Shown: piece after piece, positions 31,867-40,572 of the stretch | Position numbering within the stretch: position 1 is the stretch's first letter | Layout of the letters: each line of letters starts with the position of its first letter | Source: Palsa-506 sp963755815 | GTDB lineage: Bacteria; Actinomycetota; Actinomycetes; Streptosporangiales; Streptosporangiaceae | Reading direction: 5' to 3' | Assembly (NCBI GenBank): GCA_963755815.1 | Contig: CAVWLF010000013.1 | Coordinates: 124,001-188,000, forward strand | Length of the DNA: 64,000 nt | Program-made: the position numbers and the translations under genes | The notes under the pieces: generated by a model | Told to the model about the DNA's origin: nothing | Seen by the model: the letters and a program-made list of their open reading frames with translations, nothing else | Databases searched by the model: none

Positions 31867-32907
31867 GTGGCATTGCACATCAGTGCCGGCGCCACCGTGG
31901 CCGCCGGTCCGGCCGGTAACGGCAGCGGCCGGCGGCCCGTGATCTCAGTGGCGGCCCTCACCAAGCGGTACGGCGAGATCGAGGCGGTCCGCGGTATCGA
32001 CTTCGAGGTGGAGCGGGGGGAGACCTTCGGTTTCCTCGGCCCGAACGGCGCGGGCAAGACGACGACCATCAAGATCCTCTGCACCCTGGCCAACGCGACG
32101 TCGGGCACGGCCAGCGTGGCCGGGCATGACTGCGCCCGGGAGCGGGAGGCGGTACGCCGCAACATCGGGCTGGTCTTCCAGGACACCACGCTGGACACCT
32201 ACCTCACCGCCGAGCAGAACCTGCGATTTCACGCCGAGCTTTACGGCGTGCCGAAGGCCGCGGTGGTACCGCGGATGCGCCAGGTCATGGACATGGTCGG
32301 CCTCTGGGACCGCAAGGACAGCCTGGTCTCCACGTTTTCCGGGGGCATGCAGCGGCGGCTGGAAATCGCCCGCGGCCTGCTGCACGCCCCGCATGTCCTG
32401 TTCCTGGACGAGCCAACCGTAGGCCTCGACCCGCAGACCAGGTCGTCGATTTGGCAGTACATCAACGAACTCAAGCGCCGGGAGGACATCACTATCTTCC
32501 TGACCACGCACTATATGGACGAGGCGGAGAACTGCGACCGGATCGCGATCGTCGATCACGGCCAGATCGTCGCTATCGACACGCCGGAGGCGCTGAAGGC
32601 CAGCGTCGGCAAGGACCGGGTGCAGATCCGCACCGGCGACGACCCGGCGGCCATCGCCGCGCTGGCGGAAACGTTCGGCATCGACGCGGTCATGGCTGAG
32701 GGCGCGGTGACCTTCTCGGTGGCCGCGGGGGAGCAATTCGTGCCGCGCCTGTTCACGGAGTTCACCGCGGAGATCCGGTCGGTCAGCGTCTCCCGTCCGT
32801 CCCTGGACGACGTCTTCATGTCCTACACCGGGACGACGATCCGCGACGCCGAGGCGTCCGGCACCGATGCGATGCGCCAGATGGCGCGCCTGCGGGGGAG
32901 GAGATAG
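31867..32907 (+). CDS. Daunorubicin-resistance type ABC ATPase (DrrA family)
   Basis: A 346-aa ATPase: Walker A GPNGAGKTTTIK, FSGGMQRRLEIARGLL signature, VLFLDEPTVGLDPQTR Walker B. The DrrA-type C-terminal domain (about 240-346) ends in VSVSRPSLDDVFMSYTG, as in the DrrA family. It drives the DrrB-type permease whose ATG is 3 nt downstream. GTG start. Operon order PadR-ATPase-permease suggests inducible efflux of a lipophilic compound. Confidence 0.87.
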   Translation: MALHISAGATVAAGPAGNGSGRRPVISVAALTKRYGEIEAVRGIDFEVERGETFGFLGPNGAGKTTTIKILCTLANATSGTASVAGHDCAREREAVRRNIGLVFQDTTLDTYLTAEQNLRFHAELYGVPKAAVVPRMRQVMDMVGLWDRKDSLVSTFSGGMQRRLEIARGLLHAPHVLFLDEPTVGLDPQTRSSIWQYINELKRREDITIFLTTHYMDEAENCDRIAIVDHGQIVAIDTPEALKASVGKDRVQIRTGDDPAAIAALAETFGIDAVMAEGAVTFSVAAGEQFVPRLFTEFTAEIRSVSVSRPSLDDVFMSYTGTTIRDAEASGTDAMRQMARLRGRR

Positions 32908-32910
32908 GCC

Positions 32911-33804
32911 ATGACAACCGAGGTAGCGATCCCCGCCGGGACGGACGCGCTGGCCGAGCAGATCAGGGTCGCGGTGCCCGAGCGCGGCCTCCGGCATGAC
33001 CTGCGGGCGGTCAGCATCGTCTGGCGGCGGGAACTGATCCGGTTCCGGACGGACCGGCTGCGCGCGATCACGGCGCTCATCCAGCCGGTGCTCTTCCTGT
33101 TCGTGCTCGGCACCGGCCTGTCCACTCTGGCGCGCGCCGGCATGCCTTCCGGCGTCAGCTTCAAGACCTTTATCTACCCGGGCGTCCTGGCCATGTCAGT
33201 GCTGTTCACGGCAATATTCTCGGCCGCGTCAATCGTGTGGGACAGGGAGTTCGGATTCCTCCGCGAGATCCTGGTCGCACCGGTCAGCCGGGCTTCGATC
33301 GTGATTGGCAAGTGCCTCGGTGGTGCAACGATCGCGACATTCCAGGGCATTGTATTCCTTCTCCTGGCCGGCTTCGCCGATGTGCCGTACAACCCGGTGC
33401 TGTTTGTCACGCTGATCGGCGAACTGCTACTACTGTCATTCACCCTGACGGCCTTCGGGGTGATGATGGCCGCCCGGATCAAGCAGTTCCAGGCATTCAT
33501 GGCCCTCACCCAGATGCTCGTATTGCCGCTGTTCTTCCTTTCCGGCGCCCTTTACCCGCTGACCGGGCTTCCGGCCTGGCTGAGCGTGCTCACGCGCATC
33601 GACCCGCTGACCTATATCGTCGGCCCGATGCGGCATGCGGTGTTCAGCCATCTGACCATCGCCCCGGCGTTCGAGCAGCGCCTTGCGCCCGGTGTCACCT
33701 GGGCAGGCTGGCCGGTACCGATCTGGCTGTCCATCGGGATCGTGGCGATCATGGGCCTGGCAATGATGGCGGTGGCGATCGCCGAGTTCCGCAAGACCGA
33801 GTAA
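32911..33804 (+). CDS. ABC-2 type permease (DrrB family)
   Basis: A 297-aa membrane protein with about six helices (ITALIQPVLFLFVLGTGL first, IGIVAIMGLAMMAVAIAEF last). It contains the ABC-2 signature region VLVLPLFFLSGALYPLTGLPAWL and the IDPLTYIVGPMRHAV loop. It partners with the preceding ATPase as a homodimeric exporter. The ATG lies 3 nt after the ATPase stop, with an AGGAG nearby. A 14-bp terminator follows the stop. Confidence 0.87.
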   Translation: MTTEVAIPAGTDALAEQIRVAVPERGLRHDLRAVSIVWRRELIRFRTDRLRAITALIQPVLFLFVLGTGLSTLARAGMPSGVSFKTFIYPGVLAMSVLFTAIFSAASIVWDREFGFLREILVAPVSRASIVIGKCLGGATIATFQGIVFLLLAGFADVPYNPVLFVTLIGELLLLSFTLTAFGVMMAARIKQFQAFMALTQMLVLPLFFLSGALYPLTGLPAWLSVLTRIDPLTYIVGPMRHAVFSHLTIAPAFEQRLAPGVTWAGWPVPIWLSIGIVAIMGLAMMAVAIAEFRKTE

Positions 33805-33822
33805 GGCGACGGTAAAGATAGA

Positions 33823-33863
33823 GCGACGCCGGGTGGCTACGGGGGCAAACCACCCGGCGTCGC
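33823..33863 (+). terminator. 14-bp terminator after the PadR-Drr operon
   Basis: Perfect arms 33823-33836 and 33850-33863 (GCGACGCCGGGTGG and its complement) with a 13-nt loop, 18 bp after the permease stop. Confidence 0.75.
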
Positions 33864-33995
33864 ATTCATCGGCGCTCCGACGGGGGCCCGGAACGCCGGC
33901 AACGGTGCCCCGGCGGGGGACCAGAGCACCGCTACAGATGTTACACCGAAACCTCCCCTAGCGCGTCAAGACCGGATTACGAAGGGGAGATCGTC

Positions 33996-34187
33996 ATGGA
34001 CACTCGCGCATGCATGCTCATCCTTGCTGATCAGCCGTTTCCCGGCGGCGCCGGATGCCCCGTTTGCGCTTTCGGCGAAGGCGCGCCGTTGTTGCCCGCC
34101 ATGTCGGCATCCGGCCCGGCCGAACCTGGCCCGGCGGCCGCGGCCGGCGCCGCGGACGGGCCTGAACTCGCGGCCGGACCGGAGTAA
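33996..34187 (+). CDS. Possible 63-aa small protein, antisense to the DUF3099 gene
   Basis: An ATG ORF with a strong SD (AAGGGGAG, 6 nt before the ATG), encoding MDTRACMLILADQPFPGG and a Cys pair (GCPVC), then a low-complexity Ala/Pro/Gly end. From 34031 it overlaps the DUF3099 gene on the other strand. No family recognised. The SD and the placement after a terminator favour a real gene; the antisense overlap and low-complexity tail argue against it. Confidence 0.25.
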   Translation: MDTRACMLILADQPFPGGAGCPVCAFGEGAPLLPAMSASGPAEPGPAAAAGAADGPELAAGPE

Positions 34188-34483
34188 CGCGCGGGCAGGG
34201 CCGGCTCGTAGGCCTGGAATCCGCGCTGGCTCGTCGGCTCCCGGCCGCCGTTGGCGAAGACGACGGCAAAGTAAGGAATGATGATCGCGCCGACGACCGG
34301 GATCGCGGTCAGCCAGCCGGCGCCGTTGGCGAAAAGCACGACGGCGATCACGAAGCAGGCGACCCTGATGCCCATCATGATCAGATAGCGGCTCTGCCGG
34401 TACGCAATGTCCTCCGACATCGGCCGCCGCGCCTCAGTGACCAGGTGGGGCTTTTCCCGGCGGGCACCGCGGCTGATTCTCAC
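34031..34483 (-). CDS. DUF3099 membrane protein
   Basis: A 150-aa protein of the actinobacterial DUF3099 family. The conserved entry VTEARRPMSEDIAYRQSRYLIMM is followed by two transmembrane segments (GIRVACFVIAVVLFANG, IPVVGAIIIPYFAVVFANG) and a GGRE turn. The cytoplasmic tail is Ala/Pro/Gly-rich with no recognised motif. GTG 34483 was chosen so that the conserved ARR/RQ segment upstream of Met34420 stays in the protein; no clear SD is visible. Function unknown. Confidence 0.72.
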   Translation of the reverse strand: MRISRGARREKPHLVTEARRPMSEDIAYRQSRYLIMMGIRVACFVIAVVLFANGAGWLTAIPVVGAIIIPYFAVVFANGGREPTSQRGFQAYEPALPARYSGPAASSGPSAAPAAAAGPGSAGPDADMAGNNGAPSPKAQTGHPAPPGNG

Positions 34484-34541
34484 ATGTCCAAGGTATGCCT
34501 GCCGGCCTGCTGCCGCTACCACGGCTGCGGCCGGGGCCGGG

Positions 34542-35627
34542 CTAGTGATCGGGCAGGCCGGCCTCCGGAAGCCAGCCGGCCGCCGGCACCTCCGCCACCG
34601 ATGCGGCGCCGGCCAGCGCCATCAGGTGAGCCAGCTCGGAGGTGAGGCCGCTCAGCAGCTCGCCGACGCCGGCCGTGCCGCCGCACGCCAGCGCCCAGAG
34701 CACCGGCCGGCCGACGAAGACTGCCTGCGCGCCGAGGGCGAGCGCGGCCAGCACATCCTGACCGCTCCGGATCCCGCCATCCACGTAAACCCCGAAGCGG
34801 CCGGGGCCGTCCGGGCCGGCCGCGGCCCGGGCGGCCGCGACCACCGGCGGCAGCGCCCGCGCCGTCGCCATCGCGCCGTCGAGCTGGCGGCCGCCATGAT
34901 TGGACACGATCACCGCGGCCGCCCCGTGCGCCGCGCAGGCCAGCGCGTCGTCGGGACGCAGCACGCCCTTCACGACCACCGGCAGGCCGCCGCCGATCCC
35001 GGCCAGCCAGCCGATGTCGGCAAAGGTCACGTCGGCCGCCTGCGTCGCGGCATCAGGGGCAGCCAGCGGACCCAGATTGACCAGGAAGTCCTCGTCGCTG
35101 ACGGCCAGCCTGGCCTGCTGCGAGCGCCGCTTGCGGCCGACCACCGGCGTGTCCCCGGTGAGCACGAGCGCCGCCGCGCCCGCCGTCACCGCGCGCCGTA
35201 CCAGGCTCGCGGTCAGCTCCCGGTCCCGCATGATGTACACCTGATACCACCAGGTGCCGCCGCCGGCCGCGACCACCGCGCCGACGTCCTCGATCCGCCG
35301 GGTGCTCCGGGTGCTCAGCACGTACAGCGCGCCGGCCCGGGCCGCGCCGGCCGCCGTGGCCAGCTCACCGTCGGCATGGGCCATCCGGTGGAAGGCGGTC
35401 GGCGCCACCGCGACCGGCGTCCCGATCGCGGCGCCGAGCAGGGAAACCGCGGTATCGGTGGCCGATACGTCCCGCAGTACCCGCGGCGCCAGCCAGACCT
35501 GCCGCCAGGCTTTCACGTTGGCCCGCAGCGTTCGCTCGCCTCCGGACCCTCCGGCGTAGTAGTCGTAGACATCAGCGGGCAGCACCTGCCTGGCCCGGCG
35601 TTGCAGTTGCGCGGCGTCCGAAGTCAT
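34542..35627 (-). CDS. FMN-dependent alpha-hydroxy-acid oxidase
   Basis: A 361-aa member of the L-lactate/glycolate oxidase family (lactate 2-monooxygenase, mycofactocin-type and glycolate oxidases share this fold). It oxidises an L-2-hydroxy acid to the 2-oxo acid using FMN. VYDYYAGGSGGERTLRAN at the start, KGVLRPDDALACAAHGA (FMN Lys), the active-site VSNHGGRQLDGA with catalytic His and Arg, and VYVDGGIRSGQDVLAALALGA are all intact. The frame stays open further upstream into tldE, but ATG 35627 starts the family domain and follows GGAG. It is divergent from dodecin with 21 bp between the starts. Confidence 0.87.
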   Translation of the reverse strand: MTSDAAQLQRRARQVLPADVYDYYAGGSGGERTLRANVKAWRQVWLAPRVLRDVSATDTAVSLLGAAIGTPVAVAPTAFHRMAHADGELATAAGAARAGALYVLSTRSTRRIEDVGAVVAAGGGTWWYQVYIMRDRELTASLVRRAVTAGAAALVLTGDTPVVGRKRRSQQARLAVSDEDFLVNLGPLAAPDAATQAADVTFADIGWLAGIGGGLPVVVKGVLRPDDALACAAHGAAAVIVSNHGGRQLDGAMATARALPPVVAAARAAAGPDGPGRFGVYVDGGIRSGQDVLAALALGAQAVFVGRPVLWALACGGTAGVGELLSGLTSELAHLMALAGAASVAEVPAAGWLPEAGLPDH

Positions 35628-35648
35628 GTCTCCATCCCGGGAGGGAAA

Positions 35649-35861
35649 ATGAGCGAGCGCACCTATCGTGTCACCGAGATCGTCGGCACCTCCCCGGAGG
35701 GAATCGAGCCCGCCATCCGCGGCGCGCTGCACCGGGCCGGCCAGACGCTGCGGCACCTGGACTGGTTCGAGGTCACCCAGATCCGCGGCCAGATCGTGGA
35801 CGGCGACGTCGCGCACTTCCAGGTCGGGCTCAAGGTCGGCTTCCGTCTTGAGGATGCCTAG
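35649..35861 (+). CDS. Dodecin family flavin-binding protein
   Basis: A 70-aa protein with the dodecin beta-alpha-beta-beta fold: TYRVTEIVGTSPEGIEPAI, then LDWFEVTQIRGQI, where the Trp stacks on flavin, then VAHFQVGLKVGFRLE. Dodecins form 12-mers that store and buffer riboflavin, FMN or CoA. GGGAGGGA precedes the ATG. It is divergent from the FMN oxidase gene, so a shared flavin connection is possible. Its TAG overlaps the stop of tldE on the other strand within CTAG. Confidence 0.88.
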   Translation: MSERTYRVTEIVGTSPEGIEPAIRGALHRAGQTLRHLDWFEVTQIRGQIVDGDVAHFQVGLKVGFRLEDA

Positions 35862-37276
35862 CTGGCCTGGCTGACCGAGGACATGTTGAAGCCATCGACC
35901 CGCAGCGGCGGCATCGCGGTCCGGGTGAAGTCCTCGTTGAACTCGCGCGGCAGGGTCGCCGCCGTGGCGCCCGCCTCGGTGATCCGGCCGAGCATGGCGA
36001 CCGGGCTCTCGTTGAACCGGAAGTTGTTCACCGCGGCCGTCACCTCGCCGTGCTCGACCAGGTAGACACCGTCCCTGGTCAGGCCCGTGACCAGCAGGGA
36101 TTGCGGGTCCACCTCGCGGATGTACCACAGGCAGGTCAGCAGCAGGCCGCGCTCGGTGCGGGCGATCATGTCATCCAGTGACGCCGTGGCTCCCGGCGCC
36201 AGCAGGCTGAGGTTGCCGATCTCGGGCGTCACCGCCAGGCCGGCCCGCTGCGCCGAGTGCCGGGTCTGGGTGAGCGCGGCCAGCTCGCCCGCCCGGATCC
36301 AGTTGGTCGGCGCCAGCGCGAGGCCGTTGTCGAAAACGGATGAGGCCCGGCTGGAGGCGCGGCAGAGCACGAAGGGCGAGCACTCCAGGCCCGGAGCCAG
36401 GGGATCGCTGCGCAATGTCAGCGGCAGCCGGGCCAGCCGCTCGCCGACCCGGGTGCCGCCGCCCGGCCGGCTGAACACCGTCCGCCCGTCGAGTGCGTCC
36501 TGCGCGCCGGCCGACCAGTACAGGCCGATCATCAGGTCGGCTACCGCGCTGGGCGGCAGCAGGGTCTGGTAGTGCCCGGCGGGCAGCTCGGCCCGCCGCG
36601 CCGCCCAGCCGAGCTGGCGGGCCAGCCCGGCCTCCATGGCGGCCACGTCGATGCTGGCGAAGTCGGCCGCGCCCGCGCCGGCCCAGGCGGACCTGGCCAG
36701 GTCCGCTGACTTCGCGTTGAGCTCCAGCCGCCCGGCCGGCTGGTCGTGCCGCAGCCGCAGGCCGCTGGAGGTGCCAAGGAACGTGCTGGTCAGCGAATGC
36801 TCGGCATATCCGTACAGCTTCCGGCCACCGGATGCGGCCGTATCGAACGCAGCCCGCAGGGCCGGCGCGAAGGATCCGAATACGCCGATCCCGGTGCCGG
36901 TCACAGGCTCGTCCCAGCCGGCCAGCCCGCTGCGGCCGGCGCCGTCGGCGGCCGGGCCGCCCGGCACCGGCAGCGGCTGCGCGTCCGGCGCGGCGGGCCC
37001 GCCGGCGGCGGCCTGCTCGGCCTCGCGGACCAGATCGGTGACCTGATCATCGCGGACGCCGGCCCGGGATACCACGCCGGCCCGGGCGGCGTCACCCCGG
37101 CGGCTGATCGCGATGACCGTGAGCTGGCGGGAGCTGGTCACGCCATTGGTGGTCAGCGTGTTGCCGGCCCAGCGCAGGTTGGCCGACGAGGTCTCGTCCG
37201 CGATCACCACGCAGTCGTCGCAGCGCGCCGCCTGCAGCGCGTGCTCCACGGCGGCCTGCGGGGAGGGCCGGATCAT
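35858..37276 (-). CDS. TldE/PmbA-type metallopeptidase subunit
   Basis: A 472-aa partner of TldD. TldD/TldE heterodimers are cytoplasmic metalloproteases that mature peptide natural products and degrade unstructured peptides. Family segments include the N-terminal CDDCVVIADETSSANLRWAG, GLECSPFVLCRASSRASSVFDNGLAL and the C-terminal LTRDGVYLVEHGEVTAAVNNFRFNESP. TldE lacks the metal-binding HExxxH. The ATG overlaps the tldD stop (ATGA). Its 3' end overlaps the dodecin gene tail by 4 bp, so convergent transcripts meet here. No obvious peptide substrate gene lies nearby. Confidence 0.85.
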   Translation of the reverse strand: MIRPSPQAAVEHALQAARCDDCVVIADETSSANLRWAGNTLTTNGVTSSRQLTVIAISRRGDAARAGVVSRAGVRDDQVTDLVREAEQAAAGGPAAPDAQPLPVPGGPAADGAGRSGLAGWDEPVTGTGIGVFGSFAPALRAAFDTAASGGRKLYGYAEHSLTSTFLGTSSGLRLRHDQPAGRLELNAKSADLARSAWAGAGAADFASIDVAAMEAGLARQLGWAARRAELPAGHYQTLLPPSAVADLMIGLYWSAGAQDALDGRTVFSRPGGGTRVGERLARLPLTLRSDPLAPGLECSPFVLCRASSRASSVFDNGLALAPTNWIRAGELAALTQTRHSAQRAGLAVTPEIGNLSLLAPGATASLDDMIARTERGLLLTCLWYIREVDPQSLLVTGLTRDGVYLVEHGEVTAAVNNFRFNESPVAMLGRITEAGATAATLPREFNEDFTRTAMPPLRVDGFNMSSVSQAS

Positions 37277-38796
37277 GACCCCTCGTCCGCGGTATTGAGG
37301 ACCCGCACGCCGCGGAAGAGCGCGGCCGGGCAGCCATGGCTGACCGGGGCAATCTGGCCCGGCTGGCCCTTGCCGCAGTTGAACGCCCCGCCGAGCACAT
37401 AGGTCTGCGGCCCGCCGACGGCCTCCATCGAATTCCAGAAATCCGTCGTCGTCGCCTGGTAGGCGACATCGCGGAGCTGGCCGGCCAGCCGCCCGCCGGA
37501 GATCCGGAAGAAGCGCTGGCCGGTGAACTGGAAGTTGTACCGCTGCATGTCGATGGACCAGCTCTTGTCGCCGACCACGTAGATCCCATGCTCCACGCCG
37601 GCGATTAGCCCGGCCACCGACGGGCCGTCCTGGGCCGGCTGCAGCGAGACGTTGGCCATCCGCTGGATCGGCATGTGACCGGGCGAGTCGGCGAAGGCGC
37701 ACCCGTTGGAGCGGCCGAAGCCCTCCAGCCTGGCCATCCGCCGGTCCAGCTGGTACCCGGTGAGCACGCCACCGCTGATCAGGTCCCAGGACTGGGCGGC
37801 GACGCCCTCATCGTCGTATCCGATGGTGGCGAGCCCGTGCGGGACGGTCCGGTCGCCGGTGACGTGCATGACCGGCAAGCCGTACTGCAGGCGGCCCAGC
37901 TGGTCCAGGGTGGCGAACGAGGTGCCCGCGCAGGCGGCTTCGTAGCCGAGCGCCCGGTCGAGCTCGGTCGCGTGGCCAATCGACTCGTGGATCGTCAGGA
38001 AGAGATTGGAGGGGTCGATGACCAGGTCGTAGCGGCCGGCCCGGACCGCCGGTGCGGCCAGCCGGGCCGCCAGCAGCTCCGGCAGCTCGGCCAGCTCCCC
38101 CGGGAAGTCCCAGCCGGTGCCGGTCAGGTACTCATAACCGCGGCCGGCCGGCGGGGCCAGCGTGCGCATCGTCTCGAACCGGCCCCCCGGCTCCACGGCG
38201 ACCGCGGTCAGCTCGGGATGCACCCGGACGCGCTGCTGGGTCGCGGTGGTGGCGCCGTCGCAGTAGAACTTGCACTCCTTGACCTGCAGCAGGGAGGCGT
38301 CCACGTGATCGACCCGGTCACTGGCCAGCAGCGCGGAAGTCCAGCCGCCGAGCAGCTCGATCTTCGCCGCGGTGCTGACCCCGAACGGATCCTGGTCGTA
38401 GGCCGAAACCCAGCTGACATCGCCATGCGCGGGCTCCGCGGCCAGCTCGATCCGCTCGGTACTCAGCGCGGCCGCGACCCTGGCCACCTCGACGGCGCGG
38501 GCCGCCGCGCTGACCGCGGCCTCCGCGGTGAGGTCGACGACGGCGGCGAAGCCCCAGGTCCCGTCGACGACTACCCGGACCGCGAGGCCGAGATCCTCGG
38601 TGTCGACCAGGGTCTCCAGCTGCCCGTCGGACAGCCCGATCTGCTGCTGGGTGATGCGCTCGGCCCGGAAGTCGGCGTGCCCGGCGCCCAGGCCGGCCGC
38701 GCGCTCCAGCGCGGCCGCGGCCAGCTCGCGGAGCGGGTACGCGGTGAATTCCGGGTCGATGCGGCCAGGCCCGCTACCGGCAGCGCTTCGATCCAC
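37273..38796 (-). CDS. tldD: TldD-type metalloprotease
   Basis: A 507-aa catalytic subunit of the TldD/E protease. The zinc-binding motif is HESIGHATELD (HExxxH), in the segment DLVIDPSNLFLTIHESIGH. DRTVPHGLATIGYDDEGV and RMANVSLQPAQDGPS, VGDKSWSIDMQRYNFQFTGQ are other conserved blocks, and a Cys near the C-terminus (AFNCGKGQPGQ) is the usual extra metal-site ligand. GTG start at 38796. It is divergent from fabG with 98 bp between the starts. tldE follows with a 4-nt overlap. Confidence 0.88.
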   Translation of the reverse strand: MDRSAAGSGPGRIDPEFTAYPLRELAAAALERAAGLGAGHADFRAERITQQQIGLSDGQLETLVDTEDLGLAVRVVVDGTWGFAAVVDLTAEAAVSAAARAVEVARVAAALSTERIELAAEPAHGDVSWVSAYDQDPFGVSTAAKIELLGGWTSALLASDRVDHVDASLLQVKECKFYCDGATTATQQRVRVHPELTAVAVEPGGRFETMRTLAPPAGRGYEYLTGTGWDFPGELAELPELLAARLAAPAVRAGRYDLVIDPSNLFLTIHESIGHATELDRALGYEAACAGTSFATLDQLGRLQYGLPVMHVTGDRTVPHGLATIGYDDEGVAAQSWDLISGGVLTGYQLDRRMARLEGFGRSNGCAFADSPGHMPIQRMANVSLQPAQDGPSVAGLIAGVEHGIYVVGDKSWSIDMQRYNFQFTGQRFFRISGGRLAGQLRDVAYQATTTDFWNSMEAVGGPQTYVLGGAFNCGKGQPGQIAPVSHGCPAALFRGVRVLNTADEGS

Positions 38797-38810
38797 GCAG
38801 GCAACCTATC

Positions 38811-38830
38811 CCATGCCTGCGCGGGCATGG
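38811..38830. promoter_or_regulatory. Inverted repeat between divergent tldD and fabG
   Basis: CCATGCC (38811-38817) and GGCATGG (38824-38830) are perfect 7-bp arms with a 6-bp spacer. TACGCT at 38841-38846 could be the fabG -10. The repeat may be an operator for the fabG-inhA pair. Confidence 0.35.
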
Positions 38831-38894
38831 CCGGCCCAGGTACGCTCGCCAGGATCGCACCTGACCATCCGGATGCCTGGAGGTGTTCCCGCAG

Positions 38895-39599
38895 ATGAGC
38901 CGATCTGTCCTGGTCACCGGCGGCAACCGGGGAATCGGGCTGGCCATCGCCCGCAGGCTGGCGGCCGAGGGCGACGCCGTCACCGTGACCTCCCGCTCCG
39001 GCGCGGAGGTGCCCGGGCTGGCCGTCGCCCAATGCGACGTGCGCGACGCCGCCGCGGTGGACGCGGCATTCGCGGCCGCCGAGGCCGAACATGGCCCGGT
39101 CGAGGTGGCGGTGGCGAACGCCGGCATCACCCGGGATCAGCTGCTCGCGCTCATGAGCGAGGACGACTTCGGCGCGGTGATCGACACCAACCTGACCGGC
39201 GCCTACCGGGTCGCCAGGCGGGCCGTCCGCGGCATGCTCAAGATGCGGCGCGGGCGGATTATCTTCATCTCCTCGGTCGTCGGGCTGCTCGGCTCGGGCG
39301 GCCAGGCCAACTACGCCGCGTCGAAGGCCGGCCTGATCGGGCTGGCCCGCTCGCTGGCGCGCGAGCTCGGGACGCGCAATATCACCGTCAACGTGGTCGC
39401 GCCCGGCTTCGTCGACACCGATATGACGGCCGCGCTGGCTGACGATAAGAAGGCCGCGATCCTGGCCGGCGTGCCGCTGCGGCGGTACGCGTCGGCCGAC
39501 GAGGTAGCCGCGGCGGTAGCGTTCCTCGCCTCGGCCGACGCGGCCTATATCACTGGCGCGGTGCTCCCGGTCGACGGCGGCCTGGGCATGGGCCACTAG
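38895..39599 (+). CDS. fabG: 3-oxoacyl-ACP reductase FabG/MabA
   Basis: A 234-aa short-chain dehydrogenase that reduces 3-oxoacyl-ACP with NADPH in fatty-acid elongation. VTGGNRGIG is the cofactor loop, ANAGITRD the structural NAG motif, then catalytic Ser in FISSVVG, Tyr140 and Lys144 (NYAASKAG), with APGFVDTDMT after. The start ATG 38895 lies 11 nt after GGAGG (38879-38883); an in-frame GTG at 38883 overlaps the SD. The enoyl reductase gene follows after 13 nt, the mabA-inhA order known in mycobacteria and streptomycetes. Confidence 0.9.
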   Translation: MSRSVLVTGGNRGIGLAIARRLAAEGDAVTVTSRSGAEVPGLAVAQCDVRDAAAVDAAFAAAEAEHGPVEVAVANAGITRDQLLALMSEDDFGAVIDTNLTGAYRVARRAVRGMLKMRRGRIIFISSVVGLLGSGGQANYAASKAGLIGLARSLARELGTRNITVNVVAPGFVDTDMTAALADDKKAAILAGVPLRRYASADEVAAAVAFLASADAAYITGAVLPVDGGLGMGH

Positions 39600-39612
39600 C
39601 GAGGGGAACGCG

Positions 39613-40377
39613 ATGGGAATCCTGGACGGCAAGCGGATCCTGGTGACGGGCGTGCTGACCGACGCGTCGATCGCGTTCCACGTGGCCCGGGTCGCGCAGC
39701 TGGAGGGCGCCAGCATCATGCTGACCGGCTTCGGGCGGCTCAGCCTGGTCCAGCGGATCGCCCGGCGGCTGCCCGAGCCGCCGCCGGTCCTCGAGCTCGA
39801 CGTGACCGACACCGGGCAGCTGGACTCGCTGGCCGGGCGACTGTCCGAGCACACCGACGGGCTCGACGGGGTCGTGCACGGGATCGCCAACGCGCCGCAG
39901 TCGGCCCTCGGCGGTAACTTCCTGCACACGCCGTGGGAGGACGTGGCCGCCGCGATGCACGTGTCGGCCTACTCGCTCAAGGCGCTGGCCATGGCCGCGC
40001 TGCCGCTGATGACCGGCGGCGGGTCCATCGTCGGGCTGGACTTCGACGCGAGCCGGGCCTGGCCCGGCTACGACTGGATGGGCGTGTCCAAGGCGGCCCT
40101 GGAGTCCTGCGCCCGTTACCTGGCCCGCGATCTCGGCCCGCGCGGGATCCGGGTCAACCTGGTGTCGGCGGGCCCGCTGAAGACCATGGCGGCCAAGAGC
40201 ATCCCCGGCTTCGATGCCTTCGAGGGGATGTGGAACGAGCGGGCGCCGCTCGGCTGGAACCAGGCCGATCCGGAGCCGGCCGCCCGCGCCTGCGTGGCGC
40301 TGCTCTCGGACTGGTTCCCGGCCACCACCGCAGAGATCGTGCACGTCGACGGCGGGGCGCACGCGATGGGCGGCTGA
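39613..40377 (+). CDS. inhA: Enoyl-ACP reductase InhA/FabI
   Basis: A 254-aa NADH-dependent enoyl-ACP reductase, the last step of each fatty-acid elongation cycle. GKRILVTGVLTDASIAFHVA is the divergent glycine-rich loop typical of FabI/InhA. The active site is kept as Y153 and K160 (YDWMGVSKAALES), equal to Tyr158/Lys165 of the mycobacterial enzyme. GIANAPQSALGG and DFDASRAWPGYDWMG are InhA-like. GAGGGGA lies 5 nt before the ATG; fabG is directly upstream. It would be the isoniazid/triclosan-type target in this organism, by family analogy. Confidence 0.92.
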   Translation: MGILDGKRILVTGVLTDASIAFHVARVAQLEGASIMLTGFGRLSLVQRIARRLPEPPPVLELDVTDTGQLDSLAGRLSEHTDGLDGVVHGIANAPQSALGGNFLHTPWEDVAAAMHVSAYSLKALAMAALPLMTGGGSIVGLDFDASRAWPGYDWMGVSKAALESCARYLARDLGPRGIRVNLVSAGPLKTMAAKSIPGFDAFEGMWNERAPLGWNQADPEPAARACVALLSDWFPATTAEIVHVDGGAHAMGG

Positions 40378-40572
40378 TGGCCGCCGAATGCTGCTGGGAT
40401 GCACCTGATCTGGCCGTCCGGTAGGACATCGATAACAACTTGTGACGTTTTTGCCCTGGGATCGCTATCGACTTGACCCTACGCTTCGGGGCAACCCGCG
40501 CACCGGTCCAGGGCTAACTTCGCGATGCGGATCTGCGCCCGGCGGTGGGCGACGACAGAGAGGCGGCGAGCG

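Noticed and set aside
40465..40500. TTGACC as -35 of a promoter before the peptide-binding protein
   Set aside because: No acceptable -10 at 16-19 bp spacing; the promoter of this operon was not identified.
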